Shown here: piece after piece, positions 6,231-8,428 of the stretch
Numbering within the stretch: the first letter of the stretch is position 1
How the letters are laid out: every line of letters starts with the position of its first letter
Assembly: GCA_014381105.1 (NCBI GenBank)
Contig: JACMIO010000141.1
Location: forward strand, 1 to 8,428
DNA: 8,428 bases
Origin: a bacterium
GTDB taxonomy: Archaea; Thermoproteota; Nitrososphaeria; Nitrososphaerales; Nitrososphaeraceae
Reading direction: 5' to 3'
Translations under genes and position numbers: made by a program
Notes under the pieces: model-generated
The model's database searches: none
Seen by the model: the letters and a program-made list of their open reading frames with translations, nothing else
What the model was told of the DNA's origin: nothing

Positions 6231-7226
6231 ATGTTTCAAAACGAGAGGCGGCTGCAAAAAATTGGGAGCAGTGTCCTTATGTCATTACCAGCTGAATGGA
6301 TAAAGACAATGGGTCTCAAAAAAGGAGATATTCTATCGATTGAAAATAATGATGACAACTCTATTACGATATTTCCAGCCGCCGATAGAAATAGTCAGGC
6401 CAAGGAAATAGCTATTCATCTGCTTGATCTTTCACATGACAAATTGATTAACCAGATTTATGGAGCGTACTTGTTAGGTTATGATATCATAAAGATTGTA
6501 GGAAGAACTCAGATCGATTTTGAAGATCGCGAAATAATAAAAAAAGCAATGAGAAATTTGATTGGGCTGGAAATTGTAGATGAAGATGGCCTAAATATGA
6601 CCATTCAATTTCTACTCGATGCACATTCTCTGAACGTCTCTAAAATATTAAAGCAAATGAGCTCCATTGTCAGCGGCACGCATAAGGATATAGTTAATGC
6701 CATGAAAACAAGGGATGGTGGAATAGGTCTCCTTGTTAGGGGAAGAGATGATGAAGTAAACAGACAATACTTTTTGATTGTTCGATTGATTAGAACCGCA
6801 ATGATGGATCGTAGACTTGCTTCTAGTCTGGATCTTAGTAATATCGACATATTGGACTATAGAATTGCTGCGAATCACCTAGAAAATGCAGGAGATCTAA
6901 TTTCGAGATTATCGTCTCAATTATCAGGTTTTCTAGACGAAATAAAATATGAAAAAATCATCGAGGCAAACTACTTGATTTTGGAGATGCAGGAAAAATC
7001 CATATCAGGATTCATCACCAAGGATACTGAAAAGTCTTCTCATGTAGTAACTCTCTTCAATAAGTTTGATGCAATATCTACATTCATAAAAAATGATTAT
7101 ATAAAGCTCGAAGAAAATTACCAGTCTGTGCTGAAGATTATAAATATTATATACACAATGGATGAGATTGCTAGATGCTGGGTTGATATCGCAGATTTAA
7201 TAAAACCCGATTATTCCATTAGGTAG
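6231..7226 (+). CDS. AbrB-domain / PhoU-like regulator
   Basis: The 331-residue protein combines a SpoVT/AbrB swapped-hairpin DNA-binding domain at about 4-50 (RRLQKIGSSVLMSLPAEWIK, then GLKKGDILSIE) with PhoU-like helical repeats from about 120 to 325. A short linker domain around 55-120 resembles other archaeal AbrB-PhoU proteins. An E-x-x-x-D pair typical of PhoU metal binding is visible as ENAGD at 218-222. PhoU proteins modulate phosphate uptake and signalling. In archaea the AbrB fusion suggests direct transcriptional control, but the target cannot be read from sequence, and no phosphate transporter genes lie nearby. It is divergent from the CoA operon and shares its 63-nt upstream region, so autoregulation or control of the operon is possible. 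Start by TATA spacing and an N-terminus typical of AbrB domains. Confidence 0.88.
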   Translation: MFQNERRLQKIGSSVLMSLPAEWIKTMGLKKGDILSIENNDDNSITIFPAADRNSQAKEIAIHLLDLSHDKLINQIYGAYLLGYDIIKIVGRTQIDFEDREIIKKAMRNLIGLEIVDEDGLNMTIQFLLDAHSLNVSKILKQMSSIVSGTHKDIVNAMKTRDGGIGLLVRGRDDEVNRQYFLIVRLIRTAMMDRRLASSLDLSNIDILDYRIAANHLENAGDLISRLSSQLSGFLDEIKYEKIIEANYLILEMQEKSISGFITKDTEKSSHVVTLFNKFDAISTFIKNDYIKLEENYQSVLKIINIIYTMDEIARCWVDIADLIKPDYSIR

Positions 7227-7261
7227 AAAAATAATGAGGCAATTCATTTGTGCGTGATCGT

Positions 7262-7351
7262 TTAAATCGAGAGTAACCCTTCTAGCTTCTTTATCACATC
7301 CACATTCATTTTCAAGAACTGATTTGTAAAGTGCGAGTCTGCATTTGACAT
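7262..7351 (-). CDS. Possible 29-residue micro-ORF
   Basis: A minus-strand ATG at 7351 opens a frame reading MSNADSHFTNQFLKMNVDV and then IKKLEGLLSI before TAA at 7264-7262. The second half would form an amphipathic helix. It is divergent from the zinc-ribbon gene, with 38 nt between the starts, and only a weak A/T-rich stretch lies where its TATA box should be. I do not recognise it. It could be a real small protein, a gene remnant or chance. Confidence 0.22.
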   Translation of the reverse strand: MSNADSHFTNQFLKMNVDVIKKLEGLLSI

Positions 7352-7360
7352 AGTAGAATA

Positions 7361-7368
7361 TTTATATT
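7361..7368 (+). promoter_or_regulatory. TATA-like box for the zinc-ribbon gene
   Basis: The plus strand reads TTTATATT, 22-29 nt before the ATT at 7390. This is the placement expected for a leaderless transcript beginning at or near that codon, and it is the main support for the unusual start. Confidence 0.5.
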
Positions 7369-7389
7369 CATCGTAATCCTATTATTTTC

Positions 7390-7527
7390 ATTCCACGAAA
7401 GACTGTTTATGGTAAATGTCCAAAATGTAGGACAAAGAGTCAGCTTGAAGTACTATCAAGTAACCCCGGGAATGAGAAATTTAGGTGTAATATGTGTTAT
7501 AACAAATTTACAATGGATGAGCTCTAA
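7390..7527 (+). CDS. Small zinc-ribbon protein with apparent ATT start
   Basis: This 45-codon frame encodes PRKTVYGKCPKCRTKSQ followed by a short linker and RCNMCYNKF, ending TMDEL. The paired CPKC (Cys10, Cys13) and CNMC (Cys33, Cys36) form a four-cysteine zinc ribbon, with hydrophobic residues placed as expected for the beta hairpins. The frame has no ATG, GTG or TTG between the upstream in-frame stop (7354-7356) and the first cysteine. The best start is ATT at 7390, directly before PRKTVYGK and 22-29 nt after a TATA-like box, so AUU initiation on a leaderless mRNA is inferred. Small zinc ribbons often bind nucleic acid or transcription and translation components; the specific role is unknown. 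An out-of-frame ATG at 7409 gives a 52-residue product with no recognisable features. A lost start codon (pseudogene) or a sequencing error is the alternative. Confidence 0.65.
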   Translation: MPRKTVYGKCPKCRTKSQLEVLSSNPGNEKFRCNMCYNKFTMDEL

Positions 7528-7617
7528 CAAATGGTTTACATATATTAGCGATTTGATGTTTTCTTAAGTTAGTCCTAAATAAAATAATTCTTTTCGAGCT
7601 TATTCGTTCTGAAAATA

Positions 7618-7633
7618 CCATATTTTTAATATT
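7618..7633 (+). promoter_or_regulatory. TATA-like region for the TRAM gene
   Basis: AT-rich DNA (ATATTTTTAATATTG) about 32-47 nt before the TTG at 7665 could place transcription start at roughly 7650-7660, giving a short leader. No Shine-Dalgarno is clear. Confidence 0.3.
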
Positions 7634-7664
7634 GAAATAGCTGGACATGTAGATCTATGTAAGT

Positions 7665-7967
7665 TTGGATACCGCAGATGGATCTTTAGATGATGGACGT
7701 AAGATTATTGAAGAGAATGACATGTTTGTCTCTAAAAAAAGATCAATGCATGATTCATCGTTTCGATATCCTGTAAGAATGGGAGAAGAATATGATGTAA
7801 TTATCCTGGACATGAGTAGCAATGGTGATTCTGGTGTTACAAAGATAAGAGGGTTGATTACTTTCGTAAGAGGTACTAAACCTGATGATAGAGTAAGAAT
7901 CAAAATCACAAAGATCGGGAAGGGGTATGCCAGAGGACAGTTAATTGCATATTTAGATTTGAAGTAA
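7665..7967 (+). CDS. TRAM-domain RNA-binding protein
   Basis: The 100-residue protein has a TRAM domain at about 36-97: PVRMGEEYDVIILDMSSNGD, then GVTKIRGLITFV at 57-68 and DDRVRIKITKIGKGYARGQL at 74-93. TRAM is an OB-like RNA-binding fold. Stand-alone TRAM proteins are common in archaea and have been shown in a methanogen to act as cold-shock-like RNA chaperones. Family members usually have GDGIA; here the loop is GDSGV, with one extra residue. The first 30 residues are polar and probably disordered. The start is uncertain: TTG at 7665 is the first usable codon after an in-frame stop at 7650, while ATG at 7722 (MFVSKKRS) would keep the entire domain. It stands alone on the plus strand. The minus-strand frame at 7655-7909 is its shadow. 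Confidence 0.85.
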   Translation: MDTADGSLDDGRKIIEENDMFVSKKRSMHDSSFRYPVRMGEEYDVIILDMSSNGDSGVTKIRGLITFVRGTKPDDRVRIKITKIGKGYARGQLIAYLDLK

Positions 7968-8428
7968 GATTTGATTGCTAAAATGTGGTTATATATCTAT
8001 TGATTTTACTGGACAATATTTTAATCAAGAGCAAGGAAGCTACTAGATTACTACTTTTTAGTAAGATTATCGTTACTAGTTGTCTTGTGAATCAATCATT
8101 TTAGGATGTTCTATCCTTAATTCTATTATCATAAGATCCTATTTCAAAAAAAATATACTTTTTGAATTTGAAAAAAGTTGTTATGTTTAAATTTTATCTA
8201 TGAATATGTTTAATGATAGTCTCTAAAATGATAGTTACAGCCTCTCCAATGTCCAATAAAAGAAAATGATAATTTTACTGTCTATGCTTATCAATCTGTT
8301 TTCTATTTATGTCGTACAATCCCATATACTGAATGGAAAGCAAGAATTAATATTGAAGATCCTATTTAATAGAAACATAAATGAAAAAAGAAGAGATACA
8401 TATAAAACAGCAATGAGATTTATTATCC
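7968..8428. other. AT-rich stretch without a convincing gene
   Basis: No coding frame here carries a recognisable domain. A minus-strand frame entering from the right edge (8428 to a stop at 8309-8307, 40 codons, hydrophobic) could be the C-terminus of a membrane protein, but nothing confirms it. The stretch also holds an 8-bp inverted repeat at 8143-8166 and short direct repeats AATGATAGT (8212-8220 and 8228-8236) and TCCAAT (8245-8250 and 8252-8257). No RNA gene is apparent. Confidence 0.5.
8143..8166. repeat. Inverted repeat with A/T tracts, possible terminator
   Basis: TTCAAAAA (8143-8150) and TTTTTGAA (8159-8166) form a perfect 8-bp inverted repeat around an 8-nt centre. The tracts give oligo-T on both strands, so it could end transcripts from either direction. 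The nearest gene upstream on the plus strand, the TRAM gene, ends 175 nt away. Confidence 0.4.

Noticed and set aside
7409..7567. ATG-started frame overlapping the zinc-ribbon gene
   Set aside because: It has a proper ATG but encodes no motif, while the other frame carries two CxxC pairs in correct zinc-ribbon arrangement.
8307..8428. Hydrophobic minus-strand frame entering from the right edge, possible membrane-protein C-terminus
   Set aside because: Only 40 codons in very AT-rich DNA, where hydrophobic frames arise easily; no motif supports it.
1..8428. CRISPR array, insertion sequence or rRNA
   Set aside because: No regularly spaced identical repeats, no transposase-like frame, no terminal inverted repeats with target duplication and no rRNA-like sequence were seen.

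Overview
The window looks archaeal, most likely from a low-GC ammonia-oxidising thaumarchaeon (Nitrososphaeria). It carries the archaea-specific CoA route (pantoate kinase plus 4-phosphopantoate--beta-alanine ligase, instead of PanC and CoaA). It also has an AbrB-PhoU fusion regulator, a stand-alone TRAM protein and a very small zinc-ribbon protein. TATA-like boxes sit about 20-33 nt before several start codons, as expected for leaderless archaeal transcripts. Most of the window is about one third GC by row counts. A Nitrosocosmicus-like genus is a guess only.

Layout. Positions 1-262 (minus) hold the 5' end of an unrecognised beta-rich protein gene whose GC is near 54%, unlike the rest. Positions 263-535 are non-coding, with imperfect repeats and two adjacent palindromes. 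Positions 536-1045 (minus) encode a single-pass membrane protein with an acidic cytoplasmic part. Positions 1246-2322 (plus) encode an M24 metallopeptidase of the prolidase / Xaa-Pro type, convergent with the next block. Positions 6167-2337 (minus) are a tight four-gene operon in the order pantoate kinase, phosphopantoate--beta-alanine ligase, panB, coaBC, with junctions of 11 nt overlap, 1 nt and 1 nt. Positions 6231-7226 (plus) encode the AbrB-PhoU protein, divergent from the operon across 63 nt. Positions 7390-7527 (plus) encode a 45-residue zinc ribbon that appears to start at ATT. Positions 7665-7967 (plus) encode a TRAM protein. Positions 7968-8428 show no convincing gene.

The operon explains most of the window. 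PanB makes ketopantoate. After a reduction step not encoded here, pantoate is phosphorylated by pantoate kinase and joined to beta-alanine by the ligase. CoaBC then adds cysteine and decarboxylates to 4'-phosphopantetheine. The reductase, the beta-alanine source and the last two CoA steps are missing from the window.

I see no wholly new multi-gene system. The best leads are the AUU-start mini-protein with a well-placed TATA box, the GC-shifted gene at the left edge with its repeat-bearing leader, and the shared control region between the CoA operon and the AbrB-PhoU gene.
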